Below are positions 1 through 8,265 of a stretch of DNA of 64,000 nt, one piece after another. Made by a program: the position numbers and the translations under genes. Each line of letters opens with the position of its first letter. Within the stretch, counting starts at the first letter, position 1. Under the pieces are notes generated by a model. The model worked only from the letters and a program-made list of their open reading frames with translations. It ran no database searches and was not told where the DNA came from. This DNA is from Bacteroidetes bacterium 2013_40CM_41_45. GTDB lineage: Bacteria; Bacteroidota; Bacteroidia; AKYH767-A; 2013-40CM-41-45. The stretch covers positions 361,501-425,500 of the forward strand of contig NGFH01000009.1 of assembly GCA_002215675.1 (NCBI GenBank), given 5' to 3'.

Positions 1-2426
1 ATCCCCTGAACCCGATTATAGGCAGCCGCGCTTTTGCAGATGATGCTGCTTCAGTCACCAACAAATCACTGCTGTATATGAAGGCGCTGCAGAACCACCA
101 CGTTCTTGCCTGCGCAAAACATTTCCCGGGCCATGGTGATACGGATACGGATTCACACCTGTCGCTGCCCGTAATCCGTAAAACATTTTCGCAGCTCGAT
201 ACACTGGAACTTATTCCATTCAGGAAATTAATTTCCGAGGGCGTGGCAAGCATTATGGTGGCGCACCTTTTTATGCCTGCCATTGATTCGTCAGAAAATA
301 CAGCATCTACATTATCAAATAAAATCGTAACGGGGATATTAAAAGATACTCTGAAGTTTGGAGGATTGATATTCACCGATGCGCTGAACATGAAGGGAGT
401 TTCTTCTTATAATGTTCCGGGCGAACTTGAAGTGAAAGCATTGCTTGCAGGTAACGATGTTCTCCTTTATTCTGAAAATGTACCTGCTGCTGTTGAAGCG
501 ATAAAAAAAGCAATCGAAGAAAAAAAAATCAGCGAGGAGGAAATCACCGGGAGGGTAAAAAAAATACTGCTGGCGAAATACTGGGCGGGCCTCAGCGAAT
601 GCCAGTTGGTTGACACCACCAATCTTTACCGCGACCTGAATACTCCCGAAGCATTATTGCTAAGCCGTAAAATTTATGAGTCGGCTGTAACGGTATTGAA
701 AAACAAAGAAGAAATTCTCCCTCTTCAAAACCTCGATACGCTTTCCATTGCATCGGTGATGATGGGAGATTCCATCAACAATGCATTTGATGCTCAGCTG
801 AAGCTCTATGCGCCTGTGAAAAGCTATACGTCATCATCCAATGCTACGAAAGAGTATTTTGATTTTTTACTTGGCTCGTTCGAACCGTATAACCTGGTCA
901 TTATCGGGCTACACAAAGTGATGATGAATGCGGCAAAGGGTTATGGCATCGGCAAGGATGAAGCTGATTTTATTTCGACTCTTGCTAAAAATAAAAAAGT
1001 TATTCTCTGTGTTTTTGGTAACCCCTATTCAATCACAAGACTTGAGAATATTGAATCACTTGAGGCTCTTATTCTTGCATACGAGGACATGCCTTTAATG
1101 CACGAACTTGCTGCGCAGGCAATTTTCGGAGGTGAAGTGCCCGGAGGAAAGCTTCCTGTGCAGGTAAGCAGTGAATTTCCCAAGGGAGCGCACACCGGTT
1201 TTACATTCTTAAAGCCGCTGCGATTAAAATATTCTTTGCCCGAAGATGCGGGAATGCAAAGCGCAAAACTTTCGCAGGTTGATTCGATTGTTACAGCGGC
1301 AATTAAAGCAAAAGCATTCCCCGGCTGTCGCGTGCTTGCCGCCCGAAACGGGATTGTTTTTTACAATAAGTCATTCGGGTATTTTACATACGATTCACTG
1401 GAGAAAGTAAACAATAGCACCCTGTACGATGTGGCATCGGTAACAAAGGTTGCTGCTACTGCGCTTGCTGTGATGTCGTTGTATGAATCAAAAAAAATAG
1501 ACCTCGATAAACCGCTGTCTCTCTATCTTCCTTCGCTGAAGAATTCGAACAAAAAAAACATGATTGTTCGCGATGTGCTGGCGCACCAGGCAGGTTTGAA
1601 AGCATGGGAACCCTTCTGGAAAAAGACGATGAAGGATGATATCCCCAACCCATCTATTTATCAAAATGTTCAGTCGAAAAAATATTCTGTGCAGGTAGCG
1701 CAGGATTTATTTATGCGAAATGATTATAAGGACTCACTTAACAAATGGCTGCTTGAAACGCCTCTCGGTGAACGGGGTAAATATGTGTACAGCGATTTTG
1801 GCCCCATCCTTATGAAGCAGGTGGTGGAAAGATTAACCCGCACACGCTTCGATTCTCTTGTGTACAAAAAATTTTACCGGTCGCTGGGCTTAACTGCTTC
1901 TTTTCTTCCATTGGAAGAATATGATTCTACTTCGATTGCTCCTACAGAAAATGATACTGCTTACCGCAAGCAAATTATCCGCGGCTATGTGCACGACCCG
2001 GCAGCGGCCATGCAGGGAGGCATATCCGGAAATGCAGGGTTGTTCTCCACTGCAACAGACCTGGCAGTGATTATGCAAATGCTGCTGAACAAAGGCGAGT
2101 ACGCAGGAAAAAAATATTTTGAGAAAGAAACGGTGGAGGAATTTACACGCCAACAATTCCCTGAAACGGGAAACCGGCGGGCGTTGTTTTTTGATAAGCC
2201 TGAAACGGATACCACCAAAGCAAGCCCTGTATGCAGCAGCGCTTCCGCTTCATCTTTCGGGCATTCAGGGTTTACGGGAACTTATGTTTGGGCAGACCCC
2301 GAGAACAACCTTATTTTTATTTTTCTCTCCAACCGCGTATACCCCAATGCCGGAAACGAAAAGCTGGTGAAGCTTAACGTGCGCACCAAAATTCACCAGG
2401 TGTTTTATGATGCGATGAAAAAATAG
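1..2426 (+). CDS. Glycoside hydrolase family 3 / serine hydrolase (beta-lactamase-like) fusion, 5' partial
   Basis: The frame is open to the window edge (first full codon at base 3), so the N-terminus lies outside. The visible start reads NPIIGSRAFADD and then KHFPGHGDT with TDSH, the signature of NagZ-type beta-N-acetylglucosaminidases, which use an Asp-His pair as acid/base. FTDALNMKG near base 378 carries the nucleophilic Asp. From about base 1230 a second domain of the class C beta-lactamase/penicillin-binding fold follows. Its motifs, numbered from the Met at base 78, are SVTK (S454, K457), YSD (Y571) and HSG (H729). This two-domain architecture is common in Bacteroidota and is expected in the periplasm, acting on peptidoglycan fragments. 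The serine hydrolase half is more likely an esterase or peptidase than a resistance enzyme. It converges on the next gene with 13 bp between stops. Confidence 0.92.
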   Translation, partial: PLNPIIGSRAFADDAASVTNKSLLYMKALQNHHVLACAKHFPGHGDTDTDSHLSLPVIRKTFSQLDTLELIPFRKLISEGVASIMVAHLFMPAIDSSENTASTLSNKIVTGILKDTLKFGGLIFTDALNMKGVSSYNVPGELEVKALLAGNDVLLYSENVPAAVEAIKKAIEEKKISEEEITGRVKKILLAKYWAGLSECQLVDTTNLYRDLNTPEALLLSRKIYESAVTVLKNKEEILPLQNLDTLSIASVMMGDSINNAFDAQLKLYAPVKSYTSSSNATKEYFDFLLGSFEPYNLVIIGLHKVMMNAAKGYGIGKDEADFISTLAKNKKVILCVFGNPYSITRLENIESLEALILAYEDMPLMHELAAQAIFGGEVPGGKLPVQVSSEFPKGAHTGFTFLKPLRLKYSLPEDAGMQSAKLSQVDSIVTAAIKAKAFPGCRVLAARNGIVFYNKSFGYFTYDSLEKVNNSTLYDVASVTKVAATALAVMSLYESKKIDLDKPLSLYLPSLKNSNKKNMIVRDVLAHQAGLKAWEPFWKKTMKDDIPNPSIYQNVQSKKYSVQVAQDLFMRNDYKDSLNKWLLETPLGERGKYVYSDFGPILMKQVVERLTRTRFDSLVYKKFYRSLGLTASFLPLEEYDSTSIAPTENDTAYRKQIIRGYVHDPAAAMQGGISGNAGLFSTATDLAVIMQMLLNKGEYAGKKYFEKETVEEFTRQQFPETGNRRALFFDKPETDTTKASPVCSSASASSFGHSGFTGTYVWADPENNLIFIFLSNRVYPNAGNEKLVKLNVRTKIHQVFYDAMKK

Positions 2427-2439
2427 AAGTTAATTTATA

Positions 2440-3153
2440 TTAATTGGAAATGTGTTTCATTCCGTAATCGAATAATTGTTTTAATCCATACTTGCCTGCT
2501 TCGTTAAGAAAGAACTTTATCATTGGTAATCCTGCTTTCCTCATTTTGGCCCAAATCAGACTTAGCGATTTAATACTTTTATTCTTTGAATCCAAAGTAA
2601 TTTTTTGCTTGAGATTTTTTGAGTCAGAAATAATTGAATCAATGAGTTTTGTATTTATTTCGTCACGATAAACCTCTGACTGATCAATAATTTCGTTCAA
2701 ATAATTATCAAGTAATAATTGTTTATCAAAACTAAATGGAGCATAATCAGCATCTTCATCAGTTAGTTTATACTCGTTATAAAATTCATCCTGATACCTT
2801 TTTACCAAAGGGTCATCATATATGCTCACAGTGTTATTAAAATCTCGAATTAGTTTTATCCATGCTTCAAGTTGTTCAATTACATTTTGGATCATTCCCC
2901 TAGATACAGCGCTATTTATCGCAGAAGTATTTCCTGGCTTCCATTCATAAACGAAATATTTTCTATCATAATCACCAATTTGTTTTGTGCCATCAATAAA
3001 AATTTTAAAATAATTTTTAGAGTTGCTATCGACTTCAATAAAAGAATAATAAGTATTGTCTTCGGGGTTTGATTTAATTACATCTAAGTTGCGTTGAACA
3101 ATCTCTTCTATTACTTTTAGGAGATCAAAAGGTATATTTTTCTTGCTTATCAT
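2440..3153 (-). CDS. Hypothetical protein, 237 aa, unknown family
   Basis: I do not recognise this protein. It starts MISKKNIPFDLL, has no signal peptide or clear membrane segment, and is rich in Lys, Asp, Asn and Ile. The first 80 residues look alpha/beta (YYSFIEVDSNSKNYFKIF). The rest is mostly predicted helix, ending in a basic amphipathic stretch (LIWAKMRKAGLPMIKFFLN). The gene is visibly more AT-rich than its neighbours, stands alone on the minus strand, and is followed by a 208-bp spacer containing a palindromic repeat. That suggests an accessory or horizontally acquired gene. No function can be assigned. Confidence 0.75.
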   Translation of the reverse strand: MISKKNIPFDLLKVIEEIVQRNLDVIKSNPEDNTYYSFIEVDSNSKNYFKIFIDGTKQIGDYDRKYFVYEWKPGNTSAINSAVSRGMIQNVIEQLEAWIKLIRDFNNTVSIYDDPLVKRYQDEFYNEYKLTDEDADYAPFSFDKQLLLDNYLNEIIDQSEVYRDEINTKLIDSIISDSKNLKQKITLDSKNKSIKSLSLIWAKMRKAGLPMIKFFLNEAGKYGLKQLFDYGMKHISN

Positions 3154-3262
3154 ATCTTTTATTCAATAAGTTAACTTTACTAACAAAGCTAGCTTTTTTC
3201 AATCAATGACCATCCGCAAACATTTACAAAGTTTTAAACAAGCAAAGGCAATTCGTAAATCT

Positions 3263-3280
3263 ACCTGCCTACAAGCAGGT
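3263..3280. repeat. Short palindromic repeat (ACCTGC-N6-GCAGGT)
   Basis: A 6-bp inverted repeat with a 6-nt loop lies in the spacer between the two divergent hypothetical genes. Its arms match the CCTGC/GCAGG arms of the larger palindromic repeats at 20752-20790 and 29059-29077, so it is probably a short member of the same interspersed family. The rest of the 3154-3361 spacer shows nothing else I can name. Confidence 0.5.
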
Positions 3281-3361
3281 GCATAACGTTCTTTTCCGTT
3301 CTTACGTATGCAGGGTAATTTTCATTATTATTGCTCATCAGATAACATTTGAATTCACTTT

Positions 3362-4819
3362 ATGGAGACATTCAACAAAACCATTAAAAAGCTTAACGAT
3401 AAGGAATATGAAGACCTCCGCAATGCTGTGGCGGGAGGCAAGAGCAGCAAGCCCTACATTTTACTGGATGCCGCGCGCACCCAGAATTACAACGACAGCG
3501 AGATGATGGAAAAGCTGGAGGTGAACCAGAGCGCTTATTACACCATGAAGTCTCGCCTGAACCAGAAGATTGCTACTTATTTTTCAAAGAAAGTTGATAA
3601 CCCCATTTCGGTCCTTAAAGAAGAGGTAGCCCGTGTGCCTGCCATGCTGTTCACCTCGAACCGCAAGGTAACTACCCGCGCTCTTACCGACCTTGAAAAG
3701 AAATTGCTGGATTATGATTTGTCGAATGAACTGATAGTAGTTTACAAGAGTCTTGCCCGGCTGCACCTTTACACTCCCGATTATGATTTCTACGAGAAGT
3801 TATATAACAAGCACGTAGCATTCTCCCTTGCCGTGGTTAAAGCGGAGGATTTGTTTTTCGAGTTTACAAAACGACTGGGTATTTACCTTCTTACACGTGA
3901 GGAGCGAGACCTGGAGGAAGTAAAAACCACCCTTCGTGAAATAACCAACTTTGCAGAATTATACACTTCGCATAGATTATTCGTTTTGCATAACATTGTG
4001 AGAACCTATTATTTATGCGCACTTACATCAAGACGGGAAAACCTTAAATCGATGGAAGTGGAGTTGGATACGGTGCTCCAGGAAATCAAAAAAATATTCG
4101 ACCGTTTTCCTATAGATACTTTTTACCAGAACATACGCCTGCTGCCCGACCTACTTTATTTTGAGTATTATCAAAAGACTGAGAATACAGCCCGTGCCGA
4201 TTACCATTATGACCGTGTGAACAGAGAAATCCCGTCAATTGCGGGAAAGAAAATACTGGCGTTTTATGTTATCCGTTACCTGCAGGCAAAGATTGAGCGT
4301 TACCTTTCGAATGGTAATGTTGCTGAATTGACGGACATCAATAAAGAAATTGAGCATGCGCTTGAAGCGGACTCAGGTGAGGACTTTCACTTCATATCTG
4401 TCAAAATGTTTTTTGCTGTTTGCAGGTTTTACCACCACGATTTCAACGGAGCGGCAAAGACCATCAATGAAATGCGCAACGAGCTCTCTATGAAAAAGTA
4501 TTTGTATGCCGATGTTGAATGTAAGCTGTTCCAGGCGCTGCAGTACTGCATGATGGGAGAAGACGGATTATGCAACCAGATTATCCAGAGCATCCGCAGG
4601 CAGATAGCAGAGGAGGGAGACCGCTTTCAGCAGGCAGAACTATTTATGAAAATCCTGAAGGCGGCACTCAAGGCAGAAGAGCTCCGCAGAAAAATAAAAC
4701 GCATTACCGATTTATGGCAGCAGTTTACTGCTACAAATACCGGGGTAAATCAGCTATTGTGGTTTGTTAAAATGGATGAAGCTCTTATCAGGAAACTTGC
4801 GAACCCGATTAAAAGTTAA
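3362..4819 (+). CDS. Conserved hypothetical protein, 485 aa, helical-repeat type
   Basis: Predicted soluble cytoplasmic protein without signal peptide or catalytic motif that I recognise. The sequence is almost entirely alpha-helical with many Tyr, Phe, Leu and Lys at spacings like TPR or similar solenoid repeats (for example residues 200-450). The N-terminal 90 residues (DKEYEDLRNAVAGGKSSKPY, then MKSRLNQKIATYF) look like a separate small helical domain. The start is the ATG at 3362. Its 3' end overlaps the 3' end of the convergent response regulator gene by 11 bp. The regulator next door may be related in function, but that is only context. Confidence 0.85.
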   Translation: METFNKTIKKLNDKEYEDLRNAVAGGKSSKPYILLDAARTQNYNDSEMMEKLEVNQSAYYTMKSRLNQKIATYFSKKVDNPISVLKEEVARVPAMLFTSNRKVTTRALTDLEKKLLDYDLSNELIVVYKSLARLHLYTPDYDFYEKLYNKHVAFSLAVVKAEDLFFEFTKRLGIYLLTREERDLEEVKTTLREITNFAELYTSHRLFVLHNIVRTYYLCALTSRRENLKSMEVELDTVLQEIKKIFDRFPIDTFYQNIRLLPDLLYFEYYQKTENTARADYHYDRVNREIPSIAGKKILAFYVIRYLQAKIERYLSNGNVAELTDINKEIEHALEADSGEDFHFISVKMFFAVCRFYHHDFNGAAKTINEMRNELSMKKYLYADVECKLFQALQYCMMGEDGLCNQIIQSIRRQIAEEGDRFQQAELFMKILKAALKAEELRRKIKRITDLWQQFTATNTGVNQLLWFVKMDEALIRKLANPIKS

Positions 4820-5222
4820 TCGCGTCTAAGTACAACTCGCTCAACGGTTTATTGATATACTTGACTACATAGGCATTGGTAGATGCCTTGTTAATATCAT
4901 CGGGACTGATAGATGATGATAGCACTACCACCTTACTGGTAGTCCGTATAAATTCAGCCATTTTCTCGAATTCTTCCAGAAACGCAAATCCGTCCATTAC
5001 GGGCATGTTAAGGTCGAGAAAGATTACTGAAGGAATGTTAGGGGAGTCGGCAGCAAGTGCGCGCAAGTGCTCAAGAGCGCTTTCCGTAGTGGTCCTTACG
5101 TCTACAATAGTGGCAAAATTATGAGATGTGATGATTCGTGAATTGATAAGATTATCAATATCATTATCATCAATGAGCATCACACGATTAAAACGGTAAC
5201 CTGAGGGTAGGGGAACGGCCAT
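4809..5222 (-). CDS. Single-domain response regulator (CheY-like receiver)
   Basis: A 137-aa receiver domain with no output domain. Visible motifs are the acidic pair in MLIDDND, the phosphoacceptor Asp in IFLDLNMPVMDG, the Ser of VVVLSSS and the conserved Lys in KYINKPLS. I start it at the ATG at 5222 (MAVPLPSGYRFNR). The longer open frame would run through the tRNA-Phe gene and is rejected. No histidine kinase lies in this window, so the partner is elsewhere. Such stand-alone receivers are usually phosphate shuttles or act by protein contact. Its upstream region contains degenerate heptamers (5243-5263) just before the tRNA. Confidence 0.9.
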   Translation of the reverse strand: MAVPLPSGYRFNRVMLIDDNDIDNLINSRIITSHNFATIVDVRTTTESALEHLRALAADSPNIPSVIFLDLNMPVMDGFAFLEEFEKMAEFIRTTSKVVVLSSSISPDDINKASTNAYVVKYINKPLSELYLDAINF

Positions 5223-5242
5223 TATTTGACTTAATGTTAGTT

Positions 5243-5263
5243 GTGTAACGTATAACGCACAAC
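5243..5263. repeat. Degenerate 7-nt tandem repeat (3 units)
   Basis: Three consecutive heptamers gtgtaac, gtataac and gcacaac lie between the tRNA-Phe 3' end and the start of the response regulator gene. They share the frame G-N-N-N-A-A-C. By itself this could be chance. It is listed because clearer arrays with the same period occur at several other spacers of the window. Confidence 0.4.
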
Positions 5264-5271
5264 TTTGGTTG

Positions 5272-5344
5272 TGGTGATGAGTGGAATCGAACCACTGACA
5301 CACGGATTTTCAGTCCGATGCTCTACCAACTGAGCTACATCACC
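5272..5344 (-). tRNA. tRNA-Phe (GAA)
   Basis: 73-nt cloverleaf. The acceptor arm pairs GGTGATG with CATCACC. The D arm contains AGCTCAGTTGGTAGAGC. The anticodon stem CGGA/TCCG encloses the loop with GAA, and the T arm contains GGTTCGATTCC. The discriminator base is A and the CCA tail is not encoded. A TATTTTTG -7 box lies 17 nt upstream. Confidence 0.97.
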
Positions 5345-5360
5345 GATTTTATAGAAGCGG

Positions 5361-5368
5361 CAAAAATA
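5361..5368 (-). promoter_or_regulatory. Putative -7 box for tRNA-Phe
   Basis: On the minus strand this reads TATTTTTG, a full match to the Bacteroidota TAnnTTTG -7 element. It would start transcription about a dozen bases before the tRNA. No clear TTTG -33 box is seen. Confidence 0.6.
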
Positions 5369-5425
5369 ATGGAATGTTGTAATAATGGAAGGGGAGATTT
5401 TAATAGTGTTGAACCTATTAAAATA

Positions 5426-5458
5426 AAAACTCCTCCCCGGCATACGGAGAGGAGTTTT
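5426..5458 (-). terminator. Intrinsic terminator downstream of the S74/T9SS gene
   Basis: Near-perfect inverted repeat (AAAACTCCTC on one arm, GAGGAGTTTT on the other) followed on the minus strand by a T-rich run. It lies 14 nt past the stop of the secreted S74 protein gene. Confidence 0.8.
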
Positions 5459-5471
5459 AAAAAGAAAAAAG

Positions 5472-7007
5472 TTACTTGGTGCAAACCATTTTCTTGGAAT
5501 CAATTGTTATTCCGTTTGCAACAATGGAATAGGTATAAACACCGCTTGATAAATCCTGTGCGAACACATTCAATTGTCCCTTTCCGGTTTGTGTAATTTC
5601 AACTTCTCTCAATACAGTACCTTTTGAATCCGTAAAGATGATTTTTACATCCTTTGAATCATCGGGTATAAAGTACGAAATAGTTGTTTGTTCTTTAAAT
5701 GGATTGGGTTGATTTTGGTCAAGTACTATGGAGTTGGATGAGAGTGCAACGTCAACAGCGGTTGCTCTTGCTCCATCTGAACTATTGCCCTGCTGAGTAT
5801 TGCAGCAGCCATTAACCTGGTCTTGTAAAGCAGTAAGCTTAGCTTTCAATTCCCGGTTTGATGCATCAAGCGCCTGCACGGCAAGGAACAGTACTCCTGT
5901 TTTATCCATATCTGATATTGATTTACCATCTCCCACATTAAAAAGTTGATAGAAATCTTCAGCCATTGGTCCATAGTGGTACTCATTTTCGGTGCCTTTA
6001 TATTTCCACTTCGTGACTTCCATTTGACGGACCTTATCCAACATAACATTTATATCCTGCTTTTGAAAATCTTCCTTCTTTGCCCTGGAAGACGCACCGG
6101 TCCATGCTCCACCACTTGTCAGGTATGCACCGTTGCCGTTGCTTGTAGAAGTTCCTACTTCAATAGCATGACCGCTAGCGGGACATACTCCAAAACCCCA
6201 CCTTGTAACTGAGCTATTACCGAATACCATTTCATCACTTGCGCAAACAGAGGCGCTGTTACCTATTGCGGAGGAGTTGCTCAAAGCATTGGTTGCTCCA
6301 TCCGCCTGGTAACCCAAATATGTATTGCTGGTGCCGGTTGTGTTAGTATATCCTGCTTTGTATCCACAGCCAGTATTATTACCGGCTGTTGAGAGGCCCA
6401 ATACCTGTAACCCTATACCGGTATTGTTGCTTGATATGATATTGGTATAGCCTGCATCCAAGCCTACAAACGTATTGCCGACTCCTGAAGTGGTTGCACT
6501 GCCAGCAATATAACCTACAAAAGTGTTGTAGGTGCCTGTTATGGCTCCTGAACCCGCCCCGAAACCTACAAAAGTTCCGTAAGAAGAGGTGCTACCATAC
6601 CCGGCCTGGTATCCTACAGCGACATTATCTATTCCGGCTGTATTGGAGTGAAATGCACTGTTACCCACTGCAGTGTTATTATGCCCCGTCATAGTTGCAT
6701 TTCCCGCACTTACACCTACAAAAATGTCGGCAGTGTTGCCATTATGCCAGAGAATATTGTTGCCACCAATTTGGTAGCCGGTCGTGGAGACATTTAAGTT
6801 CAAATCTCCTGTTGTTCTAAGGGTCATGTATTGTGTGCCGTTGATTTTAAAAGGCAAGTCACATGAAGTGGTCCATCCTAAAAAATTATTCACATTACAA
6901 ACATTAGTTGCCGCTGTGGACTGAGCATTTGACTTCATACTCCATAATCCCAATATCAAGGTTAATAGCATACAAATCACAATATTTTGTTTTATTTTAT
7001 TTTTCAT
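5472..7007 (-). CDS. Secreted beta-roll protein with S74 chaperone domain and T9SS type A sorting domain
   Basis: 511 aa. A signal peptide (residues 1-28, ending SNAQ) is followed by about 180 residues of repeats of the type NTFVGYIAGS, which resemble the left-handed beta-roll heads of trimeric adhesins. Residues about 300-410 are an S74 peptidase (chaperone of endosialidase) domain. The expected Ser-x4-Lys dyad is S306/K311 in ASSRAKKED. A coiled-coil stretch follows (LDASNRELKAKLTALQDQV). The last 85 residues are a T9SS sorting domain (NQPNPFKEQT to the terminal Lys), nearly identical in sequence to the one in the 961-aa protein at 13522. S74 domains drive trimer folding and then self-cleave. 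Expected fate: export through the T9SS to the cell surface or medium. The ligand is unknown. Confidence 0.9.
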   Translation of the reverse strand: MKNKIKQNIVICMLLTLILGLWSMKSNAQSTAATNVCNVNNFLGWTTSCDLPFKINGTQYMTLRTTGDLNLNVSTTGYQIGGNNILWHNGNTADIFVGVSAGNATMTGHNNTAVGNSAFHSNTAGIDNVAVGYQAGYGSTSSYGTFVGFGAGSGAITGTYNTFVGYIAGSATTSGVGNTFVGLDAGYTNIISSNNTGIGLQVLGLSTAGNNTGCGYKAGYTNTTGTSNTYLGYQADGATNALSNSSAIGNSASVCASDEMVFGNSSVTRWGFGVCPASGHAIEVGTSTSNGNGAYLTSGGAWTGASSRAKKEDFQKQDINVMLDKVRQMEVTKWKYKGTENEYHYGPMAEDFYQLFNVGDGKSISDMDKTGVLFLAVQALDASNRELKAKLTALQDQVNGCCNTQQGNSSDGARATAVDVALSSNSIVLDQNQPNPFKEQTTISYFIPDDSKDVKIIFTDSKGTVLREVEITQTGKGQLNVFAQDLSSGVYTYSIVANGITIDSKKMVCTK

Positions 7008-7201
7008 GTTAGTAGTTTTTTGAAAGTTTTAAAAAATGATTTTTTTAATAGCACTATCGAGTGCTCTTTTTCGTAGGCAGTATGTAAGCTAAGTCATGGC
7101 GCATCTCCTTTCTTGTTTGAGCACCATTGGTGCCGATGGAAGAAGAAAAAAGTTGTCCGTAAGGGAGTAAGCCGCATCTGCAAGGTTGTTGAGATGATAT
7201 G

Positions 7202-7232
7202 AAAAAAAAATCGCCCGTCAAAAGTGGGCGAT
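7202..7232 (-). terminator. Intrinsic terminator of the LuxR-type regulator gene
   Basis: Minus-strand stem ATCGCCC/GGGCGAT with a 9-nt loop, followed by a run of eight T. A classical rho-independent terminator 39 nt after the stop codon. Confidence 0.9.
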
Positions 7233-7270
7233 AGAAAAAAAGGGGCTGTCAGCAGAAGTACTATTCTTAC

Positions 7271-8023
7271 CTACGTATTTCTGCGAATCTTTTTTTCAGG
7301 ATTTGTGCGTATGGGTGATACGTAATAATGCGTAATGATTTTTTCTTTTTCCTTATCAGAAGTAAAAAAGGAAGCAGAGGGAATGATGCTGTACATAAAT
7401 GCGTACCGGATAAGCCCGTAAACGGTGCTCTCTCGGGTTTTATCATGAATGTGTTCTATGTGCTTACTTACCGTTTTTTGGCTAATGGATAATTTCTTTT
7501 CAATTTCTTTTGCTGTAAGCCCGGCAATAACCATCAGCATTACCTGAAGTTCCCGTTCAGAAAGTTTGTCTTCCTCTTTGAGTACTCGATTATGGATGAC
7601 CGAAGAATCCTCATCCATAATTATTTTTCTAACTTCTTCAGACAAAAAATGCCGGTCATCAAGTACCACTTCTAATGCGCGCTTTGCATCATGACATTTA
7701 AAATCTTTCCACAACCAACCATTAATCCCTGCGTTAAGAATAAGCCTTGCAATCTCGGGGTCTGAAATTGCCGTATGAAAAAGAATTTTGGTCTCCGGAA
7801 ATTTTTCTTTGATAATTCCTGTCGCTTCCAACCCATCCATTACAGGCATCAGGTAATCGAGAATAACGATATCATATTTTCTTTTCGCCAAAAGTTCAAT
7901 AAGCTCTTTTCCGTTCAGGGCCCAATCAATGCTTATATGGGATATTTTTTTAAGCTCCTCATAAAGAAAATGAGTTGATGCTCTGTCATCGTCCACGATA
8001 ATTACGGAAAGTTTCGATTTCAT
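7271..8023 (-). CDS. LuxR/NarL-family response regulator
   Basis: 250 aa. The N-terminal receiver domain begins SVIIVDDDRAS, with phosphoacceptor Asp in VILDYLMPVMDG. The C-terminal helix-turn-helix (about residues 155-215) has LSERELQVMLMVIAGLTAKE and SQKTVSKHIEHIH, the typical LuxR recognition helices. I choose the ATG at 8023 (MKSKLSVII) over an upstream TTG at 8032. A strong terminator follows and no kinase gene is adjacent. A pair of TAGGG-N4-CCCTA palindromes lies 110-160 bp upstream, and a second pair lies near 10350. These are candidate binding sites for this regulator, but that link is inference. Confidence 0.92.
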   Translation of the reverse strand: MKSKLSVIIVDDDRASTHFLYEELKKISHISIDWALNGKELIELLAKRKYDIVILDYLMPVMDGLEATGIIKEKFPETKILFHTAISDPEIARLILNAGINGWLWKDFKCHDAKRALEVVLDDRHFLSEEVRKIIMDEDSSVIHNRVLKEEDKLSERELQVMLMVIAGLTAKEIEKKLSISQKTVSKHIEHIHDKTRESTVYGLIRYAFMYSIIPSASFFTSDKEKEKIITHYYVSPIRTNPEKKIRRNT

Positions 8024-8133
8024 ATAACGCAATATTTTTATCTGAAGAATTTATTACTCCAGACCGCCCGGATTCTTTTGCGGGGGCGAAATGACAATAT
8101 CACAAAGTAATGTATAATAAACTTCATTTCCAT

Positions 8134-8182
8134 TAGGGAAAACCCTAGTTTTTTCAGACAGTTTTATTAGGGTTTTCCCTAG
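8134..8182. promoter_or_regulatory. Pair of TAGGG-N4-CCCTA palindromic sites
   Basis: Two near-perfect inverted repeats at 8134-8148 (spacer AAAA) and 8168-8182 (spacer TTTT), centres 34 bp apart and mirror-oriented, lie between the LuxR-type regulator and coaX. The second is followed by a T-run, so a terminator-like role is also possible. A second pair occurs at 10348-10384. Recurrence in two separate spacers argues for operators of a dimeric DNA-binding protein. Confidence 0.5.
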
Positions 8183-8265
8183 TTTTTAGAACACTTGCTA
8201 GCAGAAAAAAGCGTTATTTCGGGAACAGATATTATAAGCACTTTTGCACGCGCAAATAATCCATC

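Noticed and set aside
1230-2426. Beta-lactamase resistance gene.
   Set aside because: The serine-hydrolase domain is fused to a NagZ-like GH3 domain, a common Bacteroidota architecture linked to cell-wall metabolism, not to resistance.
4809-5303. Longer N-terminal form of the single-domain response regulator (164 aa).
   Set aside because: The extra residues are read through the tRNA-Phe gene and a heptamer repeat; the receiver fold begins properly at the ATG at 5222.
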